In this document: one piece after another, positions 1 through 7,280 of the stretch | Position numbering within the stretch: the stretch's first letter is position 1 | Layout of the letters: every line of letters begins with the position of its first letter | From: Dysgonomonas sp. 521 | Lineage (GTDB): Bacteria; Bacteroidota; Bacteroidia; Bacteroidales; Dysgonomonadaceae | Length of the DNA: 64,000 nt | Direction of reading: 5' to 3' | Assembly: GCF_010501055.1 (NCBI RefSeq) | Contig: NZ_QVMO01000014.1 | Span: forward strand, 4,219 to 68,218 | Notes under the pieces: generated by a model | What the model saw: the letters and a program-made list of their open reading frames with translations, nothing else | What the model was told of the DNA's origin: nothing | The model's database searches: none | Program-made: the position numbers and the translations under genes

Positions 1-93
1 CAAGCGGTAAAAGACCGATTGAAGACAAATAAGATAACGTTGAAGACAAACAAGACAATACGGATGTTCCCTCCCCGAATGTTAGATTTTTAA
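1..93 (+). CDS. Possible C-terminal tail of a gene cut by the window edge
   Basis: Frame 1 is open from the first base to a TAA at 91-93 (30 codons, basic, ending RMFPPRMLDF). The other two plus frames close within about 32 bases. The stretch is too short to assign a family. It may be chance, although a gene ending here would explain the non-coding kilobase that follows. Confidence 0.3.
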   Translation, partial: QAVKDRLKTNKITLKTNKTIRMFPPRMLDF

Positions 94-114
94 TTATATT
101 TGTTATTTCTTTTA

Positions 115-132
115 TTACTTTTGTAAAAGTAA
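115..132. promoter_or_regulatory. 18-bp palindrome containing a promoter-like box
   Basis: TTACTTTTGTAAAAGTAA is a near-perfect palindrome and contains TACTTTTG (116-123), which fits the Bacteroidota -7 consensus TAnnTTTG. A TTTG at 99-102 is too close to be a normal -33 box. It could be an operator or a weak promoter; no gene follows on the plus strand until 1294. Confidence 0.3.
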
Positions 133-316
133 AAAGGCAAATACCCATTCCCGGACATATACCGGATGGGCACGATATATGACCTCTGTGTATATAGCGA
201 TATACTATATTCCTATAGAAATGTAGTTGTGAATACATTTGTTATTTGCTTCGTTTCTACCGTCTTTATATGCCTTCTTGCCAAAAAACAAGAAGTGTCT
301 CCTGATAGGTTTTCGA

Positions 317-341
317 GTCTGTCTCTTTATAAGTGACAGAC
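317..341. repeat. Left copy of a 25-bp hairpin repeat
   Basis: GTCTGTC and GACAGAC form a 7-bp stem around an 11-base loop. The reverse complement matches the hairpin at 730-754 except at two positions. Those two positions pair with each other in the stem (T-A here, C-G there), so the structure appears conserved. No U-run follows on either strand. Confidence 0.6.
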
Positions 342-700
342 AGCGGAAAATGCGTTTTGCAAACCGCTGTATGGCAATGAATTACAAGGCTGAAAAATGA
401 AACGAAAACGCTTTGTGCAACATTTGTCAAACAAAAAAGTAGTGATTTGCCGCCACCTCAACCGAATAACAATCTGTATATCAATAAAATATAAGCAGAT
501 TTGAAGAGAAAAATCCGACTTTCCGTTAAGCCATTTGTAAAACATTTGTAAAACACCTGTAAATAAGCACCTTACAAGGAAAAAGTTGCGAGAAAAATGA
601 GTGTTTGCAGATACTAAAAAAATCTTAAAAAACGGGCATTTAGGCGTATTTGGACAATAATTGTGCGGAAATAAGCAATAAATTAAAGGGTGAGATGCCC

Positions 701-708
701 TATATTTG
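701..708 (+). promoter_or_regulatory. Promoter -7 box TATATTTG
   Basis: TATATTTGCA is an excellent match to the Bacteroidota -7 box TAnnTTTG. No clear TTTG -33 box is visible about 19 bases upstream. A transcript from here would start near 715 and meet the 730-764 hairpin/U-tract almost at once, giving a very short leader RNA. Confidence 0.45.
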
Positions 709-729
709 CAGTCATAAGTTCAACAGGTT

Positions 730-764
730 GTCCGTCACTTATAAAGAGACGGACTCTTTTTTTT
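730..764 (+). terminator. Terminator-like hairpin, right copy of the 25-bp repeat
   Basis: GTCCGTC/GACGGAC stem with an 11-base loop at 730-754, followed by an eight-T run at 757-764. It has the form of a Rho-independent terminator or attenuator on the plus strand. It is the inverted counterpart of the hairpin at 317-341. Confidence 0.55.
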
Positions 765-927
765 GCTTTAACAAGTAGCAAATGTAAGCAAAAATCCATG
801 CATCAACTATTCCCCCTAAATAACCACAGGTAGATCTGCCATTTTAAACATCGCTGATACGCTTTAACAATATTTACACAAAACAAACGAAAAAAGCGTA
901 TCCGAAGTAGAATAATGCGTATCTTGT

Positions 928-1073
928 CTAACCCCTCCGCTTCGCTCGTCCCCTTTATCAAAAGGGGACAATCGCTGGCTTTCCATCGTTTGTTCGGAAT
1001 TTTAGCTAAGGATGAAAAACCAGAACTCTCCCCTCGCAGAAGGGGAGTACCACCGGAGGTGGGGAGGGGTTAG
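928..1073. repeat. Intergenic inverted repeat with CTAACCCCTCC arms
   Basis: CTAACCCCTCC at 928-938 is complementary to GGAGGGGTTAG at 1063-1073. The interior holds AAAAGGGG/CCCCT-type secondary hairpins. Similar pyrimidine-rich palindromic elements lie at 32195-32307 and 49398-49650, so this is one member of a dispersed intergenic family. No coding frame was seen. Confidence 0.55.
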
Positions 1074-1128
1074 GCATTAAGACGGATATTCATTAAAAAT
1101 AATTATTTAAGAATATTGCAAGTTAGCG

Positions 1129-1165
1129 ACGGGATTGCACAGCGGTGCAGTCCCGTTCGGTTTTT
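1129..1165 (+). terminator. Rho-independent terminator
   Basis: ACGGGATTGCA (1129-1139) pairs with TGCAGTCCCGT (1146-1156) with one mismatch, and TCGGTTTTT follows. No gene lies directly upstream in the window, so it may end an unrecognised RNA or a transcript from the promoter-like box at 701. Between 1166 and 1293 I see nothing beyond AT-rich leader for the next gene. Confidence 0.55.
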
Positions 1166-1293
1166 AGGGATACACACAAACTACCTGAGAGAGTTATCAC
1201 CGTAATAAAAAAGAACTTAACCGCTCATTCCATGTTAAAATTTTTTCTAAAATAAATTTTAATATATATTTTTACAAGTAAATATTACACACT

Positions 1294-3246
1294 ATGAAAT
1301 TGTATACAAAGATTTTGTTCACTGTTTGCTTTCTTACTTTTGCATCGATACTACACGCAGAAGTAAAATTGCCTCACATTTTTTCTGATAATATGGTACT
1401 CCAGCGCGACAAGCCGGTAAAGATATGGGGCTGGGCCGATAAAAACGAAACCGTAGAAGTACGCTTCCACGATCAGGTAAAAAAAATAAAGTCCGACAAA
1501 GACGGAAACTGGACTGTAACGCTTGACCCTGTTGCATACGGAGGACCTTACACAATGGTTGTGAAAGGGAAAAGCAATACTCTTTCATTCGATAACATCC
1601 TCGTGGGCGAAGTATGGTTATGCTCAGGGCAATCGAATATGGAAATGACAGTTCATGGCTGGGGATCGATAGACAACTACGAACAGGAGATAAGCAATGC
1701 TAACCATCCGCAGATAAGAGCTTTCAATGTGGTAAAGGATGTAAGCATGACTCCTAAAGATGATCTGGATGGGACATGGGATGTATGTTCTCCGCAAACG
1801 GTCGCTAACTTCTCCGCCGTAGCTTATTTCTTTGCACGTAAGCTGAATGAGGAACTCAATATACCTGTAGGTATTATCAACTCCTCGTGGGGCGGTACAG
1901 ATATAGAAACGTGGACCAGTGCCGATGCATTCGGCAAGCTGCCACAGCAATTCAAAGACAGATACAAAAACTTCCAGATTCCAGACTTTGACCAGTTCAG
2001 GAAAAACAATGAGACCAACAAAGTGAAATACATGGAAGCGCTCAAAAACGATCCCGGCATAAATGAAAAATGGTATGAGCCTTCATTCAACACCTCCTCA
2101 TGGAAGAAAATGTACATCCCGCAAATGTGGGAAAATGTATTAGGAGACGTTGACGGCATTATATGGTTTACATACAGCCTGAAATTATCAAAGGAGGATG
2201 AAGGAAAACCGGCCGTATTGCATCTGGGTACAATAGATGATGATGATGTGGTATGGATAAACGGGGTGAAAATAGGCGAAACGGTTGGTTATACAACAAA
2301 TCGGATCTACGATGTTCCCGAAAACATTCTCAAGGCCGGAGATAATAAAATAGTGATAAAAATAACAGACGGTGTTGGCGGAGGCGGGATATACGGAAAT
2401 CCTGAAAAGATATTTATCAAGACAAATACGAATCAATACCCACTGGCCGGAGACTGGCAGTACAAAGAGGCTGTGACAAGTACGATGTACAACTATATAG
2501 ATGTCTCTCCCAACATGTATTATTCGCTATTGTACAATGCCATGATAAACCCGATAACGAAGCTTTCCATCAAAGGGGCTATCTGGTATCAGGGCGAGAA
2601 TAACGCCTCGGAGGCATATAACTACCGTACCCTGTTCCCTACCATGATAAACAACTGGCGCAACAAATGGGGCTATGAGTTTCCATTCTACTGGGTACAG
2701 CTTGCCAACTACATGGCAAAAGACAATACGCCTGTAGACAGCGAATGGGCCGAGCTGCGTGAAGCGCAAACAATGACATTGTCATTGCCGCATACAGGAC
2801 AAGCGGTAATCACGGATATAGGCGACGGGGATGACATACACCCGCGCAACAAACAGGATGTGGGGCTACGGCTCGCACTGATAGCATTGAACAAGGATTA
2901 TGGGAAAACAGACATCATATATTCCGGTCCTACATTCAAAGCGATGGATATTGAAGGCAATAAGGCAATAATATCGTATACCAACACGGGTAAGGGCTTA
3001 TATGTAAACAATAAATACGGTTACGTGGAAGGCTTTGCCATCGCAGGCCCTGATAAGAAATTTGAATGGGCAAAAGCATACATTGATGAAGACAAGGTAA
3101 TTATCTATTCGGATAAGGTTGCCAATCCTGTGGCTGTGCGCTACTCCTGGTCAAACAATCCGGATGTGAATCTGTTCAACAGAGCAGGTCTCCCTGCTGT
3201 ACCTTTCAGGACAGACAGTTGGAAAGGAATTACACAACACAATTAG
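1294..3246 (+). CDS. Sialate O-acetylesterase, SGNH-type carbohydrate esterase
   Basis: 650 aa, secreted: a hydrophobic signal peptide with probable cleavage after residue 22 (ILHA-EV). The family removes O-acetyl esters from sialic acids or other acetylated glycans in the periplasm or at the surface. The catalytic Ser lies in LCSGQSNMEM (Ser114) and the Asp/His pair in DDIHPRNKQ (about 513-516). Residues about 255-375 look like an inserted jelly-roll sugar-binding domain (WFTYSLKL, VWINGVKIGE), as in long Bacteroidota members of this family. The gene stands alone, with a terminator at 3292, so its glycan partner locus is not visible. The acetylated substrate cannot be read from sequence; xylan or pectin acetyl groups are alternatives. 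Confidence 0.88.
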   Translation: MKLYTKILFTVCFLTFASILHAEVKLPHIFSDNMVLQRDKPVKIWGWADKNETVEVRFHDQVKKIKSDKDGNWTVTLDPVAYGGPYTMVVKGKSNTLSFDNILVGEVWLCSGQSNMEMTVHGWGSIDNYEQEISNANHPQIRAFNVVKDVSMTPKDDLDGTWDVCSPQTVANFSAVAYFFARKLNEELNIPVGIINSSWGGTDIETWTSADAFGKLPQQFKDRYKNFQIPDFDQFRKNNETNKVKYMEALKNDPGINEKWYEPSFNTSSWKKMYIPQMWENVLGDVDGIIWFTYSLKLSKEDEGKPAVLHLGTIDDDDVVWINGVKIGETVGYTTNRIYDVPENILKAGDNKIVIKITDGVGGGGIYGNPEKIFIKTNTNQYPLAGDWQYKEAVTSTMYNYIDVSPNMYYSLLYNAMINPITKLSIKGAIWYQGENNASEAYNYRTLFPTMINNWRNKWGYEFPFYWVQLANYMAKDNTPVDSEWAELREAQTMTLSLPHTGQAVITDIGDGDDIHPRNKQDVGLRLALIALNKDYGKTDIIYSGPTFKAMDIEGNKAIISYTNTGKGLYVNNKYGYVEGFAIAGPDKKFEWAKAYIDEDKVIIYSDKVANPVAVRYSWSNNPDVNLFNRAGLPAVPFRTDSWKGITQHN

Positions 3247-3291
3247 TGTTAGAGGTAATTAAACTAATTGTGAAGACAAATGCAAGAGGCG

Positions 3292-3321
3292 ACCGTCCCG
3301 ATGGTAAATCGGGGCGGTTTA
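3292..3321. terminator. Terminator between convergent genes
   Basis: ACCGTCCCGAT (3292-3302) pairs with ATCGGGGCGGT (3308-3318) followed by TTATT. It lies between the esterase and the convergent xerD-like gene and could serve the esterase transcript. Confidence 0.6.
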
Positions 3322-3336
3322 TTCATTAAGCTAAGG

Positions 3337-4236
3337 TTATCTCTTATTGCGGGGATGATGTTCGATAATCTCCTGGCGGAGGTATTCCCTGTCCATGTGT
3401 GTATAAATCTCCGTTGTGGTAATCTTTTCGTGCCCAAGCATCAACTGTATAGCCCTGATATTGGCGCCACCTTCAAGCAGATGAGTGGCAAAGGAATGGC
3501 GGAATGTATGCGGGCTGATAACCTTCTTTATCCCGGCCTGTACTGCATACTCCTTGATAAAATGGAAAACCATGATGCGGGAGATAGGAGTACCCCTGTT
3601 GCTCAGAAACAGGGAATCCTCGTGCCCCTTCTTTACATTTACTTCCGTGCGGTAATACATATATTTCTCTATCTCGTTGATAGCTATATGTGATATAGGT
3701 ACAAGCCGCTGTTTACTGCCTTTCCCCTCTACCTTGATAAAGCCTTCATCGAAAAACAGGTCGGAGAATTTCAGCTTGGTCAGCTCCGATATTCGTAAGC
3801 CGCAGCTATAAAGGGTTTCAAGAATAGCCCTGTTGCGTTGTCCCTCCCTGGTAGATAAGTCGATCACAGACATCAGTTTCTCTATTTCTTCAAGGGATAG
3901 CACAGTCGGCAGTTTCAGCCCTATTTTAGGAGTCTCCAGCAACTCGGTCGGGTCATTTTGCATATAGCCGTCCAGTACAAGGAAATTATAGAACGACTTG
4001 ATACCCGAAATAATACGCGCTACCGAACGGGCATTGATACCAATATCGTAAAGTTGGGCAACAAACTGCTGAAGGTGATCGAGGGTCACTTCTTCTGCTT
4101 TCAGCCCTTCGTTTTGGAGGAAACCGGAAAGCTTCGCAAGATCGGTCATATAGGCATCGATAGAGTTCGGCGATAGAGACTTTTCCAGGAGTAGGTAGTT
4201 TCCGTATTTTTTAGCTATGTTGTTTTCTTTTGCCAT
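3337..4236 (-). CDS. xerD: Site-specific tyrosine recombinase, XerC/XerD type
   Basis: 299 aa, the usual Xer length. The N-terminal SAM-like core-binding domain (about 1-95) contains YLLLEKSLSPNSIDAYMTDL. The catalytic domain shows the full set of active residues: Arg in SCGLRISELTKL, HxxR in HTFRHSFATHLLEGG, His in LGHEKITTTEIYTH and the Tyr nucleophile in that last block. These proteins resolve chromosome dimers at dif; Bacteroidota also use relatives to invert promoters. The ATG directly follows the stop of the upstream LRR gene (TAAATG), so the two are translationally coupled. The sequence looks like the housekeeping XerD rather than a phage integrase, but no dif site was identified here. 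Confidence 0.88.
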   Translation of the reverse strand: MAKENNIAKKYGNYLLLEKSLSPNSIDAYMTDLAKLSGFLQNEGLKAEEVTLDHLQQFVAQLYDIGINARSVARIISGIKSFYNFLVLDGYMQNDPTELLETPKIGLKLPTVLSLEEIEKLMSVIDLSTREGQRNRAILETLYSCGLRISELTKLKFSDLFFDEGFIKVEGKGSKQRLVPISHIAINEIEKYMYYRTEVNVKKGHEDSLFLSNRGTPISRIMVFHFIKEYAVQAGIKKVISPHTFRHSFATHLLEGGANIRAIQLMLGHEKITTTEIYTHMDREYLRQEIIEHHPRNKR

Positions 4237-4992
4237 TTAACCATTCTGATAGATATTCTTATCCACAGTATAATTCGTTAAAGACTTTAAGCCTTTTAAC
4301 CGACGTTCCAGATCATCCATATCAAATTTATAGAATTTCAGTTCAAGTTCAGTTAAATTCTGCAATGATTCTATTCCCTCCGTGTTATCCAGTGTTACGA
4401 ATTTAGCACTCTCATAAGTTGAGCCCCATAAAGAAAGGTACTGCAAAGATGGAACATTTCCCAACCCCGAAAAGCTTTTCAGCGCTTTTGTAGATTCTAT
4501 CCCCAAAGCGACCAAATCACTTTTTACATATCTTAGAAATTGTAAATTCTCTAATCTCGAAGGACTGAACAACCACAATACCTGCAAACGGCGAAGAGAT
4601 TCCAGCTCTTTGAAAAAAGATTCATCTTTCCTGATATAAGAAATCTGCAAATGGGTCAGATTAGGAAATAGTTTTAACAAACTCAAGTCGTCCTGCTTGT
4701 TATTCCATATCTGTAAGTGTGTTACCTGCTTTAACAAATTCGCGTTTTGTTCCAGTATTTTATATTTTGCTCTGTCTATCTTATAGTTGTTGATTTCGAT
4801 AATCTTTACATTTTTATAAAAGCGGATATTCGACAAATCTTTTGTACGTGGCAAAATCAATACTATATCTGAAGAAAGGTTTATCTCGCAAACCGTATTC
4901 TCTATATTTTCATCAGCAGGATCAAGGAAAATACCATTGGACTTCTCATAAAAAAGCCTACTGAATTCTTTTATTTTTTCTATTCCGCTCAT
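4237..4992 (-). CDS. Leucine-rich-repeat-like protein of unknown function
   Basis: 251 aa with no signal peptide or membrane segment, so probably cytoplasmic. Residues about 90-235 carry irregular LRR-like strands every 22-26 residues (VTHLQIWNN, LTHLQISYI, LQVLWLFSP, LQYLSLWGS, LTELELKFY), which suggests a curved protein-binding solenoid. Its stop codon abuts the xerD start, so the two form one operon. A divergent TATATTTG box on the minus strand (5028-5035) sits 36 bases upstream of the ATG. Function is unknown. Pairing with a Xer recombinase may be coincidental or may mark a partner protein. The fold call rests on repeat spacing alone. Confidence 0.6.
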   Translation of the reverse strand: MSGIEKIKEFSRLFYEKSNGIFLDPADENIENTVCEINLSSDIVLILPRTKDLSNIRFYKNVKIIEINNYKIDRAKYKILEQNANLLKQVTHLQIWNNKQDDLSLLKLFPNLTHLQISYIRKDESFFKELESLRRLQVLWLFSPSRLENLQFLRYVKSDLVALGIESTKALKSFSGLGNVPSLQYLSLWGSTYESAKFVTLDNTEGIESLQNLTELELKFYKFDMDDLERRLKGLKSLTNYTVDKNIYQNG

Positions 4993-5027
4993 TTATCTTT
5001 TAAGCTTATTTCATTTATTTATAATTA

Positions 5028-5043
5028 CAAATATATATCTTTG
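5028..5043. promoter_or_regulatory. Abutting divergent promoter -7 boxes
   Basis: The sequence CAAATATATATCTTTG contains TATATTTG on the minus strand (5028-5035, for the LRR-xerD pair) and TATCTTTG on the plus strand (5036-5043, for the ftsB-like gene). Both match TAnnTTTG exactly and touch without overlap. Confidence 0.65.
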
Positions 5044-5090
5044 TAGCATGAGTTTAATGAATTAACATTGGCTTAATCTTTTTCAAACTT

Positions 5091-5393
5091 ATGAAAATTT
5101 TCAAATCTATATATAATTACCTGATTACCAGGTATACAAAAATACAATTGCTTATCATACTGGTAATCATTGTTTTTGCTTTTTTTATCACTGACAGCAA
5201 TATCTTCGCACGGTTTAACTATGATGCGAAAATCATGGAGCTAAACGGCCAGATAGATTATTACCGCGAGAAAACGGAGGAAGATAAAGAAAAACTAAAA
5301 CTGCTGGAATCGGATAAAGACCGCATCGAACAATTCGCCCGGGAAAACTATCTGATGAAGAAAGACAATGAAGATGTTTTCCTCGTAGAATAA
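5091..5393 (+). CDS. FtsB/DivIC-family septum formation initiator
   Basis: 100 aa, typical of the family. A short basic N-terminus precedes one membrane segment (about residues 19-36, LLIILVIIVFAFFI). A periplasmic coiled coil follows (about 47-80, rich in Glu/Lys heptads) and ends with the diagnostic DRIEQFARENYLMKKDNEDVFLV block. FtsB/DivIC bridges FtsL and FtsQ in the divisome and helps activate septal peptidoglycan synthesis. The promoter box at 5036-5043 lies 48 bases upstream. The next gene follows after 17 bases and is probably co-transcribed. Confidence 0.85.
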   Translation: MKIFKSIYNYLITRYTKIQLLIILVIIVFAFFITDSNIFARFNYDAKIMELNGQIDYYREKTEEDKEKLKLLESDKDRIEQFARENYLMKKDNEDVFLVE

Positions 5394-5410
5394 CCTATCA
5401 TCAATCTGAA

Positions 5411-5779
5411 ATGAAGCAAAATACGAAGCTCAAAAATATTATTTTCCAAATATCCGCGATACTTATCCTCCTTGCCGCCATTGTGTACTATTTTCGTCCC
5501 GATGTAGCCAAATACATCATCATAGCGGGAGTAATAGGATATACCGTCATTTCATTCACTACTCCTTATCCGGGGAAAAGCTTGAGGGGAAAACGGCTGT
5601 TCAACATCCAGATAATAGCCGTCTTGCTGATGTGCGTATCCGCATACCTTATGTTTGTAGATATTAGTGGCTGGGTGGTCACACTTCTGATAGCAGCCAT
5701 ACTTACACTGTACAGCACAGTCGCCATATCGATGGAGTATAAGAAAGAACAGGAACAGGAAGAAAACGGACAAAAATAA
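5411..5779 (+). CDS. Small multi-pass membrane protein, unknown
   Basis: 122 aa with four predicted membrane helices (about 8-25, 30-47, 62-80, 84-103) and a charged C-terminal tail (YKKEQEQEENGQK). No motif identifies a function. It follows the FtsB/DivIC-like gene by 17 bases and precedes a strong terminator, so it is the second gene of that short operon. A role in cell-envelope or division work is guilt by association only. Confidence 0.7.
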   Translation: MKQNTKLKNIIFQISAILILLAAIVYYFRPDVAKYIIIAGVIGYTVISFTTPYPGKSLRGKRLFNIQIIAVLLMCVSAYLMFVDISGWVVTLLIAAILTLYSTVAISMEYKKEQEQEENGQK

Positions 5780-5813
5780 AAGGGATCGTCTCCAGCACAG
5801 ACAATCCCTTTCT
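5779..5813. terminator. Rho-independent terminator
   Basis: AAAGGGATCGTCT pairs with AGACAATCCCTTT (one mismatch), with T-rich sequence after it and A-rich sequence before it. It ends the ftsB-like operon. Confidence 0.7.
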
Positions 5814-5868
5814 TTCAACCTCTATTCACAATATGCGCTTAATCACTAAGCGAAGAGATTTTATTTTT

Positions 5869-5939
5869 TAGTTGACAGTTGATAATTGACAGTTGATAAT
5901 GAATTAATTTTCAATTGTCCACTGTCCGCTATCAATTAT
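5869..5939. repeat. Intergenic GACAGTTGATAATT-type repeat
   Basis: TTGACAGTTGATAA is repeated twice in direct orientation and then followed by an inverted CAATTGTCCACTGTC arm. A relative lies at 41145-41218. It is a short palindromic intergenic element with no coding potential. Confidence 0.55.
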
Positions 5940-5941
5940 TA

Positions 5942-7186
5942 CTACGGTTTCATTCCCATTGCAGAAATGTATCCCGCATTCTTTACACAGTTATTAAACT
6001 TCATGTTCTCAAGCAAATCAATCATTGCTTTTTTCACAATTTCCTGATTAGGCCTTGCTTCGCGTACTTTTGCAAAACTGCCTCTGTCTTTCTTTGTAAA
6101 TTCAACTATCACATCCCAGTTTTCAGGTTTCGGTATTGTTACCATACAACTGTTGGGCACCATTTTCTTATATGGCCAGTAGTGCCATCCAATGTTGTTG
6201 CGTTCCATCAGGCGTGTCCATCCGGCAATCCACTGGTCGGTATTTTCCCCTGTTTCGCCCATATATATTGGCAGGTTTACGCTGTCCCTGAACTGTACGA
6301 AGTCCTGAATATTTGCCTGCAATGTATCGCACCAATAACGGTGGCAGGTGTACATCAGCTTATCATCGAACTTAGAATCTTTGAATACTTTAAAGTTTCC
6401 GTTCCACTGCGCCCCGGCAAGTAGTACTATATGATTTTTATCTACCAGGCGTATAGAATCTACACACCTCTTGTATAATGGCTCCAGAGAATCATTCAGA
6501 TGGGCGTATTCTTCGAGGAAATAGTGAGCGATAGGTTCATTCAGCAGGTCGTAGCCAAGTATAATCGTATCGTTGGCATAATGTTCGGCTACTTCTTTCC
6601 AGATGCTGCAGAATAATTCCTTACTAGGCTCGCTTTCCATCAGCCAAGGGTAACCGTAACTGTCGTCGATATTATCGCCTGTCTGTCCTCCCGGAGCATC
6701 GTGCATATCCAGTATTACATACAGGTCTTGCTGGCGGCACCATTCCACCACCTGGTCGATAAGGCCGAAACCATTATGATCCGAATCCAGCCCCATATAG
6801 TCTTCATTGGTAAAGAGCTTATAATGGAACGGTATCCTGATGGAATTCATCCCTGTCTGCTTAATATACTTTATATCATCCTCGGTGACATAGTTCTTCT
6901 TAAATTCATTCCAGAACCAGTTGGTAAAATCTGGCCCAACCATTTCGCAAAATGCCTCATTGATAAGGCGGTACGAACTTGCGTCCTGAAAGAAAAACAT
7001 ATAACCTTCGGGATTGATCCAGTTTCCAAGATTAGTACCTTGTATCAAGAATTTATCGCCGTTAGGTTTAATCAGATTCGGCCCGTCGATACGAAGGAAA
7101 CGGTCTGCTGACACTGTTTCGTCTTTCTTCGGTTCACAACTAAAGAGTAAAAACGGTAGTAAGAAAAGATAAAATAGTTTTTTCAT
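5942..7186 (-). CDS. GH5-family endo-glucanase lipoprotein
   Basis: 414 aa. The lipoprotein signal ends in LLFSC (Cys17), so the enzyme is probably anchored at the outer membrane or cell surface. The (beta/alpha)8 clan A hallmarks are present: GTNLGNW near the N-terminus, NSIRIPFH, HDAPGG, the acid/base Glu217 in LLNEP, CHRYW and the nucleophile Glu311 in YMGETGEN. GH5 enzymes of this shape cut beta-1,4-, beta-1,3- or beta-1,6-glucans. The neighbouring GH16, GH30 and GH3 genes argue for a beta-1,3/1,6-glucan here. It is the last gene of the PUL operon, 94 bases after GH3 with a hairpin in the gap. Subfamily cannot be fixed by eye. Confidence 0.85.
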   Translation of the reverse strand: MKKLFYLFLLPFLLFSCEPKKDETVSADRFLRIDGPNLIKPNGDKFLIQGTNLGNWINPEGYMFFFQDASSYRLINEAFCEMVGPDFTNWFWNEFKKNYVTEDDIKYIKQTGMNSIRIPFHYKLFTNEDYMGLDSDHNGFGLIDQVVEWCRQQDLYVILDMHDAPGGQTGDNIDDSYGYPWLMESEPSKELFCSIWKEVAEHYANDTIILGYDLLNEPIAHYFLEEYAHLNDSLEPLYKRCVDSIRLVDKNHIVLLAGAQWNGNFKVFKDSKFDDKLMYTCHRYWCDTLQANIQDFVQFRDSVNLPIYMGETGENTDQWIAGWTRLMERNNIGWHYWPYKKMVPNSCMVTIPKPENWDVIVEFTKKDRGSFAKVREARPNQEIVKKAMIDLLENMKFNNCVKNAGYISAMGMKP

Positions 7187-7236
7187 GGTCTTTTGTTATA
7201 ATAGCGTTAAAATCAAACAAATAGAAAAAGAAGGCA

Positions 7237-7265
7237 TAAGAGCCATATAGATAGGATGACTCTTA
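7237..7265 (-). promoter_or_regulatory. Intercistronic hairpin between GH3 and GH5 genes
   Basis: TAAGAGTCAT/ATGGCTCTTA (minus-strand reading, one mismatch) can form a 10-bp stem in the 94-base gap. No U-run follows, so it is more likely an RNA-stability or processing element than a full terminator. Confidence 0.35.
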
Positions 7266-7280
7266 CACCTTTTCTGTACT

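Noticed and set aside
327-545. 72-aa minus-strand open frame in the first non-coding kilobase
   Set aside because: Cys/Phe/Arg-rich with no motif, and it overlaps the conserved hairpin repeat.
5915-6424. 169-aa plus-strand open frame overlapping the GH5 gene
   Set aside because: Almost entirely antisense to GH5 with no recognised motif.
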